Positions 10,036-18,675 of a DNA stretch of 64,000 nucleotides are shown piece after piece. Under the pieces are notes generated by a model. The model made no database searches, was not told where the DNA came from, and saw only the letters and a list, made by a program, of their open reading frames with translations. Made by a program: the position numbers and the translations under genes. Position 1 is the stretch's first letter; each line of letters begins with the position of its first letter. This DNA comes from SCTD01 sp963781675 (lineage in GTDB: Bacteria; Actinomycetota; Actinomycetes; Mycobacteriales; SCTD01): positions 124,001 to 188,000 of the forward strand of contig CAWAGF010000005.1 in the NCBI GenBank assembly GCA_963781675.1, read 5' to 3'.

Positions 10036-10085
10036 TCCCGCCCGGCGGTGTCGGAGGGTCGAGGCTCCTGCACCGCCGGGCGGGA
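10036..10085 (-). promoter_or_regulatory. Stem-loop in the dnaE2-operon leader (distal)
   Basis: TCCCGCCCGGCGGTG at 10036-10050 pairs perfectly with CACCGCCGGGCGGGA at 10071-10085: a 15-bp stem with a 20-nt loop. Together with the stem at 9991-10032 it means most of the leader would fold if transcribed from the promoter near 10153-10175. Confidence 0.55.
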
Positions 10086-10127
10086 GTCCGCCCGTCGACG
10101 GGTCCGCGAGGCCCCGCCGAAGATCGT

Positions 10128-10143
10128 TCGAACGCCTGTTCGA
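10128..10143. promoter_or_regulatory. SOS box (LexA operator)
   Basis: The site reads TCGAAC-GCCT-GTTCGA, a perfect match to the actinobacterial/mycobacterial LexA consensus TCGAAC-N4-GTTCGA. The GTTCGAAC palindrome occurs twice (10126-10133 and 10138-10145). It lies just downstream of a candidate -10 element for the minus-strand operon, where a repressor would block initiation. The 428-nt gene-free stretch 9914-10341 holds this box, the promoter candidate and two strong hairpins. Confidence 0.85.
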
Positions 10144-10152
10144 ACAACAGGG

Positions 10153-10175
10153 ACAGTAGACCCCGCCTCCGACAG
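10153..10175 (-). promoter_or_regulatory. Candidate DNA-damage promoter (PafBC/RecA-NDp-like)
   Basis: On the minus strand CTGTCGGAG is followed after exactly 8 nt by TACTGT. This fits the mycobacterial RecA-independent damage promoter TTGTCRGTG-N8-TANNNT at 7 of 9 positions of the first block plus the -10. A TTGACG also lies just upstream. The SOS box starts 9 nt downstream of the -10. Confidence 0.5.
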
Positions 10176-10341
10176 GACCGTCAACCGTCAATGCGGGGTC
10201 GAGGGACGCCGGGCCTCAGCCCGCCAGGTGCTCCCCCTGCGGCGCCAGCTCCGCCCACGGCCCGCTCGCCGCGACCCGCCCCTCGTTCCGCGCGGTTTCC
10301 CGGCCGCACGCGGCTGCCCGTCGTACGGCATCCTGCGCTCC

Positions 10342-11097
10342 ATGAGCCGACGCCTCGAAGGAACGACCGCCCTCGTCACCGGAGCCAGCTCCGGGATCGG
10401 TGCGGCCACCGCGCTCGCGCTGGCCGAGGAGGGCGCGTCCGTCGCCCTCGTCGCCCGGCGACGGGACCGGCTGGAGGCGCTCGCGGAGAGGATCGGCAGC
10501 ACCGCGCTGGTGCTCGAGGCCGACGTCACCGACCGCGCGCAGGCCGAGCAGGCCGTGGCGCAGACGGTCGAGCGCTTCGGCCGGCTGGACACCCTGGTCA
10601 ACAACGCCGGTGTGATGCTGCTCGGCCCGGTGGAGGGCGCGCCGGTCGAGGAGTGGCAGCGGATGGTCGAGCTCAACGTCCTGGGCCTCATGTACTGCAC
10701 GCACGCCGCGCTCCCCCACCTGCTGCAGGCCGCGCAGGACGGGCCGCGCCAGGTGGCCGACGTCGTGAACATCAGCTCCGTCGCCGGCCGGCACGCCCGT
10801 CAGGGCAGCGGCGTCTACAACCTCACGAAGTTCGGCGTCGGGGCGTTCAGCGAGTCGCTGCGCCAGGAGGTGACCCAGCGGCACGTGCGCGTCTCGCTGG
10901 TGGAGCCCGGTGCCGTCTCGACCGAGCTGGCGAGCCACAACCGGCCGGAGGTGCTGCAGGGGCTGATGCAGCGCTTCGCCGACATGGAGCGGCTGCAGTC
11001 CGAGGACATCGCCGACGCCATCGCGTACGTCGTGACGCGGCCGCGGCGCATGGCGGTCAACGAGATCCTCATCCGCCCGACGGAGCAGCAGCTGTGA
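10342..11097 (+). CDS. SDR-family NAD(P)-dependent oxidoreductase
   Basis: This 252-aa short-chain dehydrogenase has the cofactor motif TGASSGIG (residues 13-20), NNAG near residue 90, and the active-site Ser (NISSVAG) and Tyr-x3-Lys (YNLTK). It is a classical single-domain SDR of YdfG-like type; the substrate is unknown. Its TGA overlaps the GTG of the P450 gene by 4 nt, so both are coupled and may act on the same substrate. Confidence 0.88.
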   Translation: MSRRLEGTTALVTGASSGIGAATALALAEEGASVALVARRRDRLEALAERIGSTALVLEADVTDRAQAEQAVAQTVERFGRLDTLVNNAGVMLLGPVEGAPVEEWQRMVELNVLGLMYCTHAALPHLLQAAQDGPRQVADVVNISSVAGRHARQGSGVYNLTKFGVGAFSESLRQEVTQRHVRVSLVEPGAVSTELASHNRPEVLQGLMQRFADMERLQSEDIADAIAYVVTRPRRMAVNEILIRPTEQQL

Positions 11098-12416
11098 CCA
11101 GCCCCGCCACGACCGCGCTGCGGCGGCGGGTCCGCTGGGGCGCCCAGCACGGCATCGTCGGCCTGGCGATCCGCCGCGCCGCGCGGCAGGGCGACCTGCA
11201 GGCGAAGTTCGTCGTGGACCCCGAGCACCGCGCCGACCCGTACCCGCTGTACGAGCAGGTCCGGGCGCGCGGCCCGCTGGTGCCGGGCAAGCTCGGGCAC
11301 ATCACCGTCGACCACGGCGTCGTCACCGAGGTGCTGCGCAGCGACGACTTCCGCGCCGGGCCGGACGAGGACGCGATGCCCCGGGCGCTGGCCCGCGTCC
11401 TGCACTGGGCCCGCGACCCGCAGGCGCTCGGCCCGATCGACCCCCCGTCGCTGCTGGTCGTCGAGCCGCCGGACCACACGAAGTACCGGCGGCTGGTCTC
11501 CCGTGTCTTCACCGCCCGCGCCGTCGAGGCGCTGCGGGAGCGGGTGCAGGTCATCGCCGACGACCTGCTGGACCGCCTCGAGGGCACGCCCCGCGCGGAG
11601 CTCGTCGAGGCCTACTGCAGCCAGCTGCCCGTCACGGTCATCACCGAGATCCTCGGCGTCCGGCCGGAGGACCGGGACAAGGTGCTCGGCTTCGGCCGCG
11701 ACGGCGCCCCGAGCCTGGACGTCGGCCTGACCTGGCAGGAGTTCCGCACCGTCGACGACGCCGTACGGGGGTTCCAGGGCTGGCTCGGCGGCCACCTCGA
11801 GCGGCTGCGCCGCGAGCCCGGCGAGGACCTGCTCAGCCAGCTGGTGCAGCTCGAGGACGAGGGCCAGCGGCTCGACGACACCGAGCTGCGCGCGGTCGCC
11901 GGCCTGGTGCTCGCCGCCGGGTTCGAGACGACGGTCAACCTGCTCGGCAGCGGCATCGTGCTGCTGCTCGAGCACCCCGACCAGCTGGCCCGGCTGCGCG
12001 AGGACCCGTCGCTGTGGGCGGGAGCGGTGGACGAGGTGCTGCGCTACGAGTCGCCGGTGCAGCTGACCGCGCGGTTCGCGGTACGGGACACGACGCTGGC
12101 CGGCCGGCGCGTCCCGCACGGCGGCCTGGTGGTCACGATGCTCGGCGGCGCGAACCGCGACCCGCAGGTCTTCCCCGCGCCGGACCGCTTCGACGTCGCC
12201 CGGCCGAACGCGCGCGACCACCTGTCCTTCTCGGGTGGGCGGCACTTCTGCCTCGGGGCGGCGCTCGCGCGGCTCGAGGGGGAGGTCGGGCTGCGCACGC
12301 TGTTCGACCGCTTCCCCGAGCTGGAGCTCGCACCCGGTGCGCGCCGGACCCGCACCCGCGTCCTGCGCGGCTGGGAGCACCTGCCGGTGTCGACCGGACG
12401 CGTGCCGGTCAGCTGA
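11094..12416 (+). CDS. Cytochrome P450
   Basis: The 440-aa bacterial class I P450 has the I-helix AGFETTVNLLGSG, the K-helix E-x-x-R (EVLRYESP) and the heme-binding FSGGRHFCLG with proximal Cys near residue 386. No ferredoxin gene is adjacent. The start GTG lies inside the end of the SDR gene (GTGA overlap). The substrate is unknown; hydroxylation followed by SDR oxidation of the alcohol would be a natural pairing. It overlaps the convergent downstream gene by 8 nt. Confidence 0.92.
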   Translation: MTSPATTALRRRVRWGAQHGIVGLAIRRAARQGDLQAKFVVDPEHRADPYPLYEQVRARGPLVPGKLGHITVDHGVVTEVLRSDDFRAGPDEDAMPRALARVLHWARDPQALGPIDPPSLLVVEPPDHTKYRRLVSRVFTARAVEALRERVQVIADDLLDRLEGTPRAELVEAYCSQLPVTVITEILGVRPEDRDKVLGFGRDGAPSLDVGLTWQEFRTVDDAVRGFQGWLGGHLERLRREPGEDLLSQLVQLEDEGQRLDDTELRAVAGLVLAAGFETTVNLLGSGIVLLLEHPDQLARLREDPSLWAGAVDEVLRYESPVQLTARFAVRDTTLAGRRVPHGGLVVTMLGGANRDPQVFPAPDRFDVARPNARDHLSFSGGRHFCLGAALARLEGEVGLRTLFDRFPELELAPGARRTRTRVLRGWEHLPVSTGRVPVS

Positions 12417-12999
12417 GGCTCTTGTCCTCGACCTCCCACGCGTGGTCCAGCACGTGCCAGGCGAACCGCCGCACCGCGTAGCCGAGCGGCCAGGTCGCCG
12501 CCGGCGCTCCGGCCCGCACCGCGGCCGAGAACGCCTGGCGCTGCTGGTCCCACGGCGTGCGCGGCGGCACCGCGACGCCGAGCTTGCGGCCGTACGACCG
12601 CTCGGCCTCCTGCACGTGCGCGGCCACGGCGTCGCGGTCCCGCCCGCCGCCGCGCGGCCCCTTGCGCAGCTCTGGCGTCGCTGCCGCGACCGCCCGGTCG
12701 AGCGCCGCCCAGCAGTCCTCCAGACGGTCGGCGAGCAGGGCCGCGTCCACCGGCTCCTCGTCCCAGGGGCCGCGCGCGTCCGGCGCACCGAAGTCCGTCG
12801 TCGCGCTGCCCGGGACGGTGCCCACGACGTGCAGCTCGTCGTACGAGAAGCCCTGCACCGCAAGGGCGTAGCGGTCGGCGTACGCGGCCAGCTCCTCGAG
12901 CGCCGCCTCGTCGCCCTTGCCCCGGCGGGCCCAGCCCGGCCAGTCCAGCGCCACGGCGAACGTCCACGTCCGCCCCTGCTCCAGGTACACCCGCGTCAC
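12409..12999 (-). CDS. Uncharacterised helical protein, possibly DinB/YfiT-like
   Basis: The 196-aa soluble protein is rich in Ala, Arg and Trp and mostly helical. A region with VAAHVQEAERSYGRKLG and FAWHVLDHAWEVEDKS has spaced histidines reminiscent of metal-binding four-helix DinB/YfiT-like proteins, but the match is loose. It is divergent from the PEP-mutase-like gene, with only 17 nt between starts. I do not assign a function. Confidence 0.6.
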   Translation of the reverse strand: MTRVYLEQGRTWTFAVALDWPGWARRGKGDEAALEELAAYADRYALAVQGFSYDELHVVGTVPGSATTDFGAPDARGPWDEEPVDAALLADRLEDCWAALDRAVAAATPELRKGPRGGGRDRDAVAAHVQEAERSYGRKLGVAVPPRTPWDQQRQAFSAAVRAGAPAATWPLGYAVRRFAWHVLDHAWEVEDKSLS

Positions 13000-13004
13000 C
13001 TGCC

Positions 13005-13010
13005 TAGTGT
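13005..13010 (+). promoter_or_regulatory. Candidate -10 of a leaderless promoter
   Basis: TAGTGT lies 6 nt upstream of the ATG at 13017 with no room for a ribosome-binding site, which suggests a leaderless transcript. Confidence 0.4.
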
Positions 13011-13016
13011 CGGCCC

Positions 13017-13796
13017 ATGACCCCCCAGCCCGACAAGGCCTCCGCCTTCCTCGCCCTGCACGCGGCGCCGGAGATCCTCGTGCTGGCCAACGTGTGGGAC
13101 GTCGTGTCCGCGCAGGTCGTCGCCGCGGTGCCCGGCGTGCAGGCGCTCGCCACCGCGAGCCACTCCATCGCCGCGACGTTCGGCTACGAGGACGGGGAGA
13201 ACATCCCGCTCGACCTGCACCTCGACATGGTCCGCCGCATCGTGCAGGCCGTCGACCTGCCGGTGACGATGGACGTCGAGGCCGGGTACGGCGACCCGGG
13301 CGCCACGGCCCGCCGCGCCATCGAGGCCGGCGCCGTCGGGGGCAACCTCGAGGACCAGATGAAGCCGCTCGTCGAGTCCGTCGCCGCTGTCGAGGCCGTC
13401 GTCGCCGCCGGCCGCGAGGCCGGCGTCGACTTCGTGCTGAACGCCCGCACGGACGCGCTGCGCGGCGTGCCCCCGGAGGGCCGCCCGGCTGCGCTCGAGG
13501 AGGCGGTCCGTCGCGGCCGCGCCTACCTGGACGCCGGAGCGTCGGTCGTCTTCGTCCCCGGGGCCGTCAGCCGCGACGACATCGCCTTCCTGGTCGACGG
13601 TCTCGGGCGCGGCCGGCTGAGCACGATCAGCTTCCCGGGCAGGTCGCTGCCGGCGCGGGAGATGCAGGAGCTCGGCGTCGCACGGGTCTCCACCGGGCCG
13701 TTCACGCAGCAGGTCGCGCTGACCGCGCTGCAGGACGCCACGACCGGCCTCGTCGCCGGCGGCACCCTGCCGGAGGGCACCCGCACGCTGAACTGA
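13017..13796 (+). CDS. Isocitrate lyase / PEP phosphonomutase family protein
   Basis: The 259-aa TIM-barrel protein carries the family motif MDVEAGYGD (residues 85-93, Mg-binding Asp and Glu), LANVWD near the N-terminus, GGNLEDQM and NARTDAL. It is about the length of carboxyphosphonoenolpyruvate mutase/oxaloacetase-like proteins. It lacks the KKCGH loop of true isocitrate lyase, so a C-C or P-C lyase acting on a small oxo- or hydroxy-acid is likely; the substrate is not predictable. The ATG follows a candidate leaderless -10. Confidence 0.85.
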   Translation: MTPQPDKASAFLALHAAPEILVLANVWDVVSAQVVAAVPGVQALATASHSIAATFGYEDGENIPLDLHLDMVRRIVQAVDLPVTMDVEAGYGDPGATARRAIEAGAVGGNLEDQMKPLVESVAAVEAVVAAGREAGVDFVLNARTDALRGVPPEGRPAALEEAVRRGRAYLDAGASVVFVPGAVSRDDIAFLVDGLGRGRLSTISFPGRSLPAREMQELGVARVSTGPFTQQVALTALQDATTGLVAGGTLPEGTRTLN

Positions 13797-13800
13797 CCGG

Positions 13801-15804
13801 CTACCAGTGCACGCCGGGGAGCAGCCGCACCATCGCCGCCGCCCCGCGCGACAGCGCCTCCGGAGCCGCCTCGCGCGGGTTGCGCTCGCTGCCGCCGGCG
13901 GCCGTCGAGTCCGGGAACACGTGGTAGGCCGTGTGCAGCAGGGCGTCCACGACCTTGGGTGCCAGCGCGTGCGCCACCGCGCCGGTCGTGCCGAGCCGGG
14001 TGCCGATGTGCTTGGGCTGCTCCTCGAGCGCCCGCACGACCATGTCCGCGGCCTGCTCCGGCGTGAGCGTCGGGAACGCGTCGTAGATCTTGGTCGGCGC
14101 GATCATCGGCGTGCGCACCAGCGGCATGTGGATCGTCGTGAAGCTCACGCCGTCGGTGACCAGCTCGGTGGACACGACGCGGCTGAAGGCGTCCAGCGCC
14201 GCCTTGCTCGCGACGTACGCGGAGAAGCGCGGCGGTCCGGTCTGCACGCCGATGCTGCTGATGTTCACGACGTGGCCGAAGCGCCGCTCCGTCATGGACG
14301 GCAGCAGCGCCAGCACCATGCGGACCGGTCCGAAGTAGTTCAGCGACATGGTGCGCTCGAAGTCGTGGAAGCGGTCGTAGGACAGCTTGATCGAGCGCCG
14401 GATGGAGCGGCCGGCGTTGTTCACCAGCATGTCGACGGCGTCGTGGTCGACCAGCATCTGCTTGACGCACGCGTCGATCGACTCGGCGTCGGTGAGGTCG
14501 ACGGAGTAGACGTGCGCCTGCCCGCCGGCGGCGACGATCTCGTCGCGCACCGCCTCGAGCTCGGCGACGCGACGGGCCAGCAGCAGCGGGATGCCGCCCT
14601 TGCGCGCGACCGCGAGGGCGACCTCCCGGCCGATGCCGGACGACGCGCCGGTCACGGCCACGGTGCGGCCGGCGAGCATGCCGCCGGGGTTGCGGCGGCG
14701 GGCCTTGAGCGGGTCGAGGTGCTGCGACCAGTGGTCCCACAGCACCTGGGCGTACGTCGAGAGCTCCGGCGGGGCAGCCACTCCGAGCTCGTGCAGCTGC
14801 CGGCGGGTGGCCTGCGCGGAGAACGTCGACGGGAAGGTCAGGTGCGGCACGACCTCCGGCGGGATGCCCAGCCGGGTCAGGAACAGGTCGCGCGCGGCCA
14901 GCACGCCCGGCAACCGGCTGACCAGCGACATCCCGAGCGCGACCGGAGCGAAGACCTGCTTCGGCAGGCCCAGGACGACCTTCGGCGCGCCGGCGGCGTC
15001 GGCGAGCGCGTTGTAGACGTCGAGCAGGCGCTGCGGGCGCGGGTGCACCAGGTGGAACGCCCGGCCGTCCAGGTCCGGCGCGTGCAGGAGCGCGTCCATG
15101 GCGTCGACGACGTAGTCGACCGGCACGAGGTTGGTCGCGCCGAGGTCGGGCGCGACCAGCGGCAGGTGCGCGGCGCCCGGCACGTCGCCGAGGCCGGCCA
15201 GCGCCTTCATCAGGTAGTACGGCCCGTCGATCTTGTCGATGTCACCGGTGCGCGAGTCGCCGACGACGACGGCCGGCCGGTACACCCGCCACGGCACCGT
15301 CGACTCCTGGCGGACGATGCGCTCCGCCTCGTACTTGGTCGCGTGGTACGGCGACGGCAGCTCCTGGCCGGCGTCGAACATGTCCTCGGTGAAGGTGCCG
15401 GGGAACTCGCCCGCGACGGCGACCGAGCTCACGTGGTGCAGGCAGCCGGCCCCCAGCGCGCCGGCCAGCTCGACGACCCGGCGGGTGCCCTCGACGTTGG
15501 TCTGCCGGTTGCTCTCGTCGTCGGCGGTCATGTCGTAGAGGGCGGCCAGGTGCACGACGTGGTCGACGCCCTGGAGGCGCTTGCGGTCGGCGGCCTTGAG
15601 ACCGAGGCCCTCCGCGGACAGGTCGCCGACGACGGGGCGGACCCGCTCCCCGCCCTCGAGCTGCGCGGCCGCGGCCTGCAGGCGGCCGAGCGAGCCCTGC
15701 CGTACCAGCACCGACACCTGCGCGTCGGGGCGGCGCAGGAGCCGCTCGAGCAGGTGCCGGCCGAGGAAGCCCGTGCCGCCGGTGACCAGGTACGTCGTCG
15801 TCAT
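13801..15804 (-). CDS. Two-domain SDR / fatty acyl-CoA reductase (AcrA1-like)
   Basis: The 667-aa protein fuses two reductase domains. Residues 1 to about 370 form an extended SDR/thioester-reductase-like domain with GGTGFLG (residues 9-15) and Tyr-x3-Lys (YHATK). From about 378 a classical SDR follows with TGASSGIG, NNAGRS, ISSIG and YVASK. This architecture matches mycobacterial AcrA1 (Rv3391) and similar acyl-CoA reductases that reduce fatty acyl-CoA to aldehyde or alcohol. It is monocistronic here, with 41 nt to the SirB/CbiX gene upstream. Confidence 0.8.
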   Translation of the reverse strand: MTTTYLVTGGTGFLGRHLLERLLRRPDAQVSVLVRQGSLGRLQAAAAQLEGGERVRPVVGDLSAEGLGLKAADRKRLQGVDHVVHLAALYDMTADDESNRQTNVEGTRRVVELAGALGAGCLHHVSSVAVAGEFPGTFTEDMFDAGQELPSPYHATKYEAERIVRQESTVPWRVYRPAVVVGDSRTGDIDKIDGPYYLMKALAGLGDVPGAAHLPLVAPDLGATNLVPVDYVVDAMDALLHAPDLDGRAFHLVHPRPQRLLDVYNALADAAGAPKVVLGLPKQVFAPVALGMSLVSRLPGVLAARDLFLTRLGIPPEVVPHLTFPSTFSAQATRRQLHELGVAAPPELSTYAQVLWDHWSQHLDPLKARRRNPGGMLAGRTVAVTGASSGIGREVALAVARKGGIPLLLARRVAELEAVRDEIVAAGGQAHVYSVDLTDAESIDACVKQMLVDHDAVDMLVNNAGRSIRRSIKLSYDRFHDFERTMSLNYFGPVRMVLALLPSMTERRFGHVVNISSIGVQTGPPRFSAYVASKAALDAFSRVVSTELVTDGVSFTTIHMPLVRTPMIAPTKIYDAFPTLTPEQAADMVVRALEEQPKHIGTRLGTTGAVAHALAPKVVDALLHTAYHVFPDSTAAGGSERNPREAAPEALSRGAAAMVRLLPGVHW

Positions 15805-15845
15805 GGCGTCAGGGTCGCAGAGATCGCCGGGCCGTGGGAGGGGGG

Positions 15846-16670
15846 TCAGTCGTCGGGGTGGTCGTGCGGCTCCTGCACCGCACCGACGGCACCCTCCCGA
15901 CCCGGCATCGGGGTCCGGTAGAGGCAGACGTCGCAGTTCATCCGCAGGTCGCCGCGCCCCGCTTCGTCGAGCCGCAGCAGCACCAGCTCCGCCAGCGCAT
16001 CGGCCACCCCGAGCGGGTCGGACACGACGACGTCGAGCCCCTCCACGGCCGCGGCCTGGCGCTCCACCCGGCGCGGGAGGTACCCGGGTCCGAGGAAGTA
16101 CCGCGCGACGGCGGCCCGCCGGAAGCCCTGCGCCCGCAGGCGCTCCAGCGCCTCGGGCACCGTCGGCCGGGCGGTCGAGGCGAAGGCGACGTCGACGAGC
16201 GGCCAGGTCCGCCCCTCGAAGAGCAGCCGGGCGGTCGCGGCCACCTGCGCGTTGGCGTCCGGGTCGAGCGCGCCACCCGCCACGAGCACCACCGGGTCGT
16301 CCTCCCGGGCGCCCGCCTCCGCCAGCCGCTGCGCCAGCAGCGCGACCAGCGCGGGGTGCGGGCCGAGCGGCCGGCCGTAGCGCAGCCGCACGCCCAGGTG
16401 CGCCAGCCGCCCGGCCTGCACCGAGGCGGCGACGTCGGTCTTGCTGTGCGAGGCGGGTGTGAGCAGCAGCGGCAGCACCACCACGTCGGTCGCGCCGCCG
16501 GACACGAGCTCCGCCAGCGCGCTGCGGATCGACGGCGAGGCGTTGTCCACGTACGCCGCCTGCACCTGCAGCCCGGGCCGCAGGTCGGCGGCTCGGGCGA
16601 GCAGCGCCTCGACGACCTCCTGCGAGGCGGGGTCCTTGGAGCCGTGCGCCACCCCCAGCAGGACGGTCAC
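15846..16670 (-). CDS. Sirohydrochlorin chelatase (CbiX/SirB family)
   Basis: The 274-aa product has two CbiX repeats. The first carries GVAHGSKDPASQ (metal-ligand His) and LLLTPASHSKTDV; the second covers about residues 130-250. It ends with the Cys-containing NCDVCLYRTPMPG tail typical of actinobacterial chelatases. It inserts iron into sirohydrochlorin, the last step of siroheme synthesis needed by the sulfite reductase at 23312. The GTG start overlaps the cysG stop by 4 nt. Confidence 0.87.
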   Translation of the reverse strand: MTVLLGVAHGSKDPASQEVVEALLARAADLRPGLQVQAAYVDNASPSIRSALAELVSGGATDVVVLPLLLTPASHSKTDVAASVQAGRLAHLGVRLRYGRPLGPHPALVALLAQRLAEAGAREDDPVVLVAGGALDPDANAQVAATARLLFEGRTWPLVDVAFASTARPTVPEALERLRAQGFRRAAVARYFLGPGYLPRRVERQAAAVEGLDVVVSDPLGVADALAELVLLRLDEAGRGDLRMNCDVCLYRTPMPGREGAVGAVQEPHDHPDD

Positions 16671-17824
16671 GGGCGGCGCTCCGCGACGACCTCGCCGACG
16701 ACCACGACCGCCGGCGCCCGCACGTCCGCGGTGTCGACCGCGGCCCAGGCGAGGGTCGTGACGAGGGTGCGCTGGGTCGGCAGCGACGCGTCCTGGACCA
16801 CTGCCACGGGCGTGTGCGGGTCGCGCCCGCCGGTCAGCAGCGCGTGGCAGACCTCGGGCAGCCGGCCGACCGCCATGAGCAGCACCAGCGTGCCGCCGAG
16901 CCGGGCGAGCGCGTCCCAGTCGACCGTGGAGCCGGGGTCGCCGGGCGGCAGGTGCGCGCTGACGACGGCGAAGGACTGCGTGACGCCGCGAGCCGTCACG
17001 GGGATGCCGGCCAGGGTCGGACCGGCGAGCGCGCTGGAGATCCCCGGCACGACCTCGACGGCGACGCCGGCCTCGGCGCACGCGGCCACCTCCTCGATGC
17101 CGCGCGCGAAGACGTGGACGTCGCCGCCCTTGAGCCGTACGACGCGCTTGCCCTCCTGGGCGCGCGCGACGAGCAGCGCCTCGATGTCGCGCTGGTCCCA
17201 GGACGCGCCGCCGGGCGTCTTGCCGACCTCGACGACCTCGACGTCCGCGGGCAGGTCGACCTGCGGGGCCAGCCGGTCGCGCACGACCACGTCGGCGCCG
17301 GCCAGCAGCCGGCGCGCGCGCACCGTGAGCAGGTCCGGGTCGCCCGGTCCGCCGCCGACGAGCGCCACCGAGCCCGCACCGGGCCGGGACCGGCGCAGCG
17401 GCAGGTCGCCGGTGTCGAGGGCGAGCGCGAGCGCGTCCCGCAGGGTCGCGGCGCGGCGCGGGTCGCGGCCGGCGCTGACCGACACCACGACGTCGTCGAC
17501 GCGGGCCACCGCCGGCACCCAGGCCGCGGAGAGCGAGGCGTCGTCGGCGCGCACGCACCAGATCCGGCGCTGCTCGCAGGCAGCCGCCACCGCGTCGTCG
17601 ACGACCCCGGTGCAGGCGAGCACCAGCCAGGCCCCGTCGACGTCGGCGTCCTCGAAGGCGCGGCGCTGCACGGGCACGTCCGGGAACCCGTCAGCCAGGT
17701 CCGGCGCGACCACCTGCACGTCCGCACCGTCCAGCGCGCGGACCCGGCGGGCCGCCACGGCTCCCCCGCCGACGACCAGGACGCGGCGCCCGGTCAGGTC
17801 GAGGTGCAGGGGGAAGCGGCTCAC
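16667..17824 (-). CDS. cysG: Siroheme synthase: precorrin-2 dehydrogenase fused to uroporphyrinogen-III C-methyltransferase
   Basis: The 385-aa fusion has an N-terminal NAD-binding precorrin-2 dehydrogenase domain (VLVVGGGAVAARRV) and, from about residue 150, an SUMT methyltransferase domain with VGGGPGDPDLLTVRA, RLKGGDVHVFARG and PGISSALAGPTLAGIPVT. It converts uroporphyrinogen III to sirohydrochlorin. It starts at a GTG with AGGAG just upstream, is 4 nt from the ABC permease stop and overlaps the chelatase gene, so siroheme supply is co-transcribed with a transporter of the sulfur locus. Confidence 0.92.
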   Translation of the reverse strand: MSRFPLHLDLTGRRVLVVGGGAVAARRVRALDGADVQVVAPDLADGFPDVPVQRRAFEDADVDGAWLVLACTGVVDDAVAAACEQRRIWCVRADDASLSAAWVPAVARVDDVVVSVSAGRDPRRAATLRDALALALDTGDLPLRRSRPGAGSVALVGGGPGDPDLLTVRARRLLAGADVVVRDRLAPQVDLPADVEVVEVGKTPGGASWDQRDIEALLVARAQEGKRVVRLKGGDVHVFARGIEEVAACAEAGVAVEVVPGISSALAGPTLAGIPVTARGVTQSFAVVSAHLPPGDPGSTVDWDALARLGGTLVLLMAVGRLPEVCHALLTGGRDPHTPVAVVQDASLPTQRTLVTTLAWAAVDTADVRAPAVVVVGEVVAERRP

Positions 17825-17828
17825 GCTC

Positions 17829-18674
17829 CTAGTGTGCGGCGAGGCCGCGCTGCTCCCGCAGGCGGCGCTGCAACCGCGCGAAGCCGAGCCGGTCGACAGC
17901 GACCCCCAGCAGCATGATGACCAGCACCGCCGCGAACAGGTGGTCCACGCGCCCCTCGTCGCGGGCGGTCGCCACGAAGAAGCCGAGGCCCGCGCCGGAC
18001 GCGCCGATGATGAGCTCGCCGGCCACCAGCGAGCGGAACGCGAAGGCCCAGCCGTGCTCGAGGCCGCTGACGATGCCGGGCAGCGCGGCCGGCACCACGA
18101 TGCGGACGAGCATGGTGCGTCCCTCCGCTCCGAGCGTCTTGGCGGCTCGCAGCAGGATCGGCGGGATCCCGTGCACGGCGTCGCGCGTGCCGATGGCGAT
18201 GGACGGCAGCGCCCCCAGGACGGTCACCGCCATGACGGCGCGCGAGGACGCGCCGAGGAAGATGACGGCGACCGGGATCCACACCGCGGACGGCAGCGAC
18301 TGCAGGCCGATCAGGTACGGCGACACGGCGCGGTCCGCCAGCGGCCGCCGCGCGAGCCCGAGGCCGAGGGCGACCCCCACCACGGCGCTGAGGCCGAAGC
18401 CCAGCGCCATCGTGCTGGCCGTGCGCCCGACGACCGGCCCGAAGCCGCCGTCCAGCAGCAGTCGCCAGGTCTCCACCAGGACGCTCCAGGGCGAGGGCAG
18501 CACGCTGTCGGGCCGGCTGCCCGCAGCCACGCTCCAGAGCGTGACGACGACGGCGGCGAAGCCGAGCGGGGGAAGGACGCGGGCCAGCCGACCCGGACCC
18601 GACGGCGTCGCGAGGTCGAGGGGGTCGTCGCGCGTCAGGACCGCACCCGGGCCCGGGCGCGACGGTGCGACCAC
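17829..18674 (-). CDS. ABC transporter permease (sulfonate/nitrate/taurine type)
   Basis: The 281-aa protein has about six membrane helices and the permease EAA loop (LRAAKTLGAEGRTMLVRIVVP), with the SsuC/TauC-like N-terminal pattern LPSPWSVLVETWRLL. It pairs with the ATPase gene 1 nt upstream. A sulfonate or taurine substrate is inferred from the surrounding cys genes. No substrate-binding protein gene is in the operon. Confidence 0.85.
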   Translation of the reverse strand: MVAPSRPGPGAVLTRDDPLDLATPSGPGRLARVLPPLGFAAVVVTLWSVAAGSRPDSVLPSPWSVLVETWRLLLDGGFGPVVGRTASTMALGFGLSAVVGVALGLGLARRPLADRAVSPYLIGLQSLPSAVWIPVAVIFLGASSRAVMAVTVLGALPSIAIGTRDAVHGIPPILLRAAKTLGAEGRTMLVRIVVPAALPGIVSGLEHGWAFAFRSLVAGELIIGASGAGLGFFVATARDEGRVDHLFAAVLVIMLLGVAVDRLGFARLQRRLREQRGLAAH

Positions 18675-18675
18675 G

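Noticed and set aside
8100..12416. Very long plus-strand open frame antisense to dnaE2
   Set aside because: Its codons are the complement of dnaE2 and the HEPN gene; only the last 440 codons (11094-12416) have real P450 motifs. High GC leaves antisense frames open.
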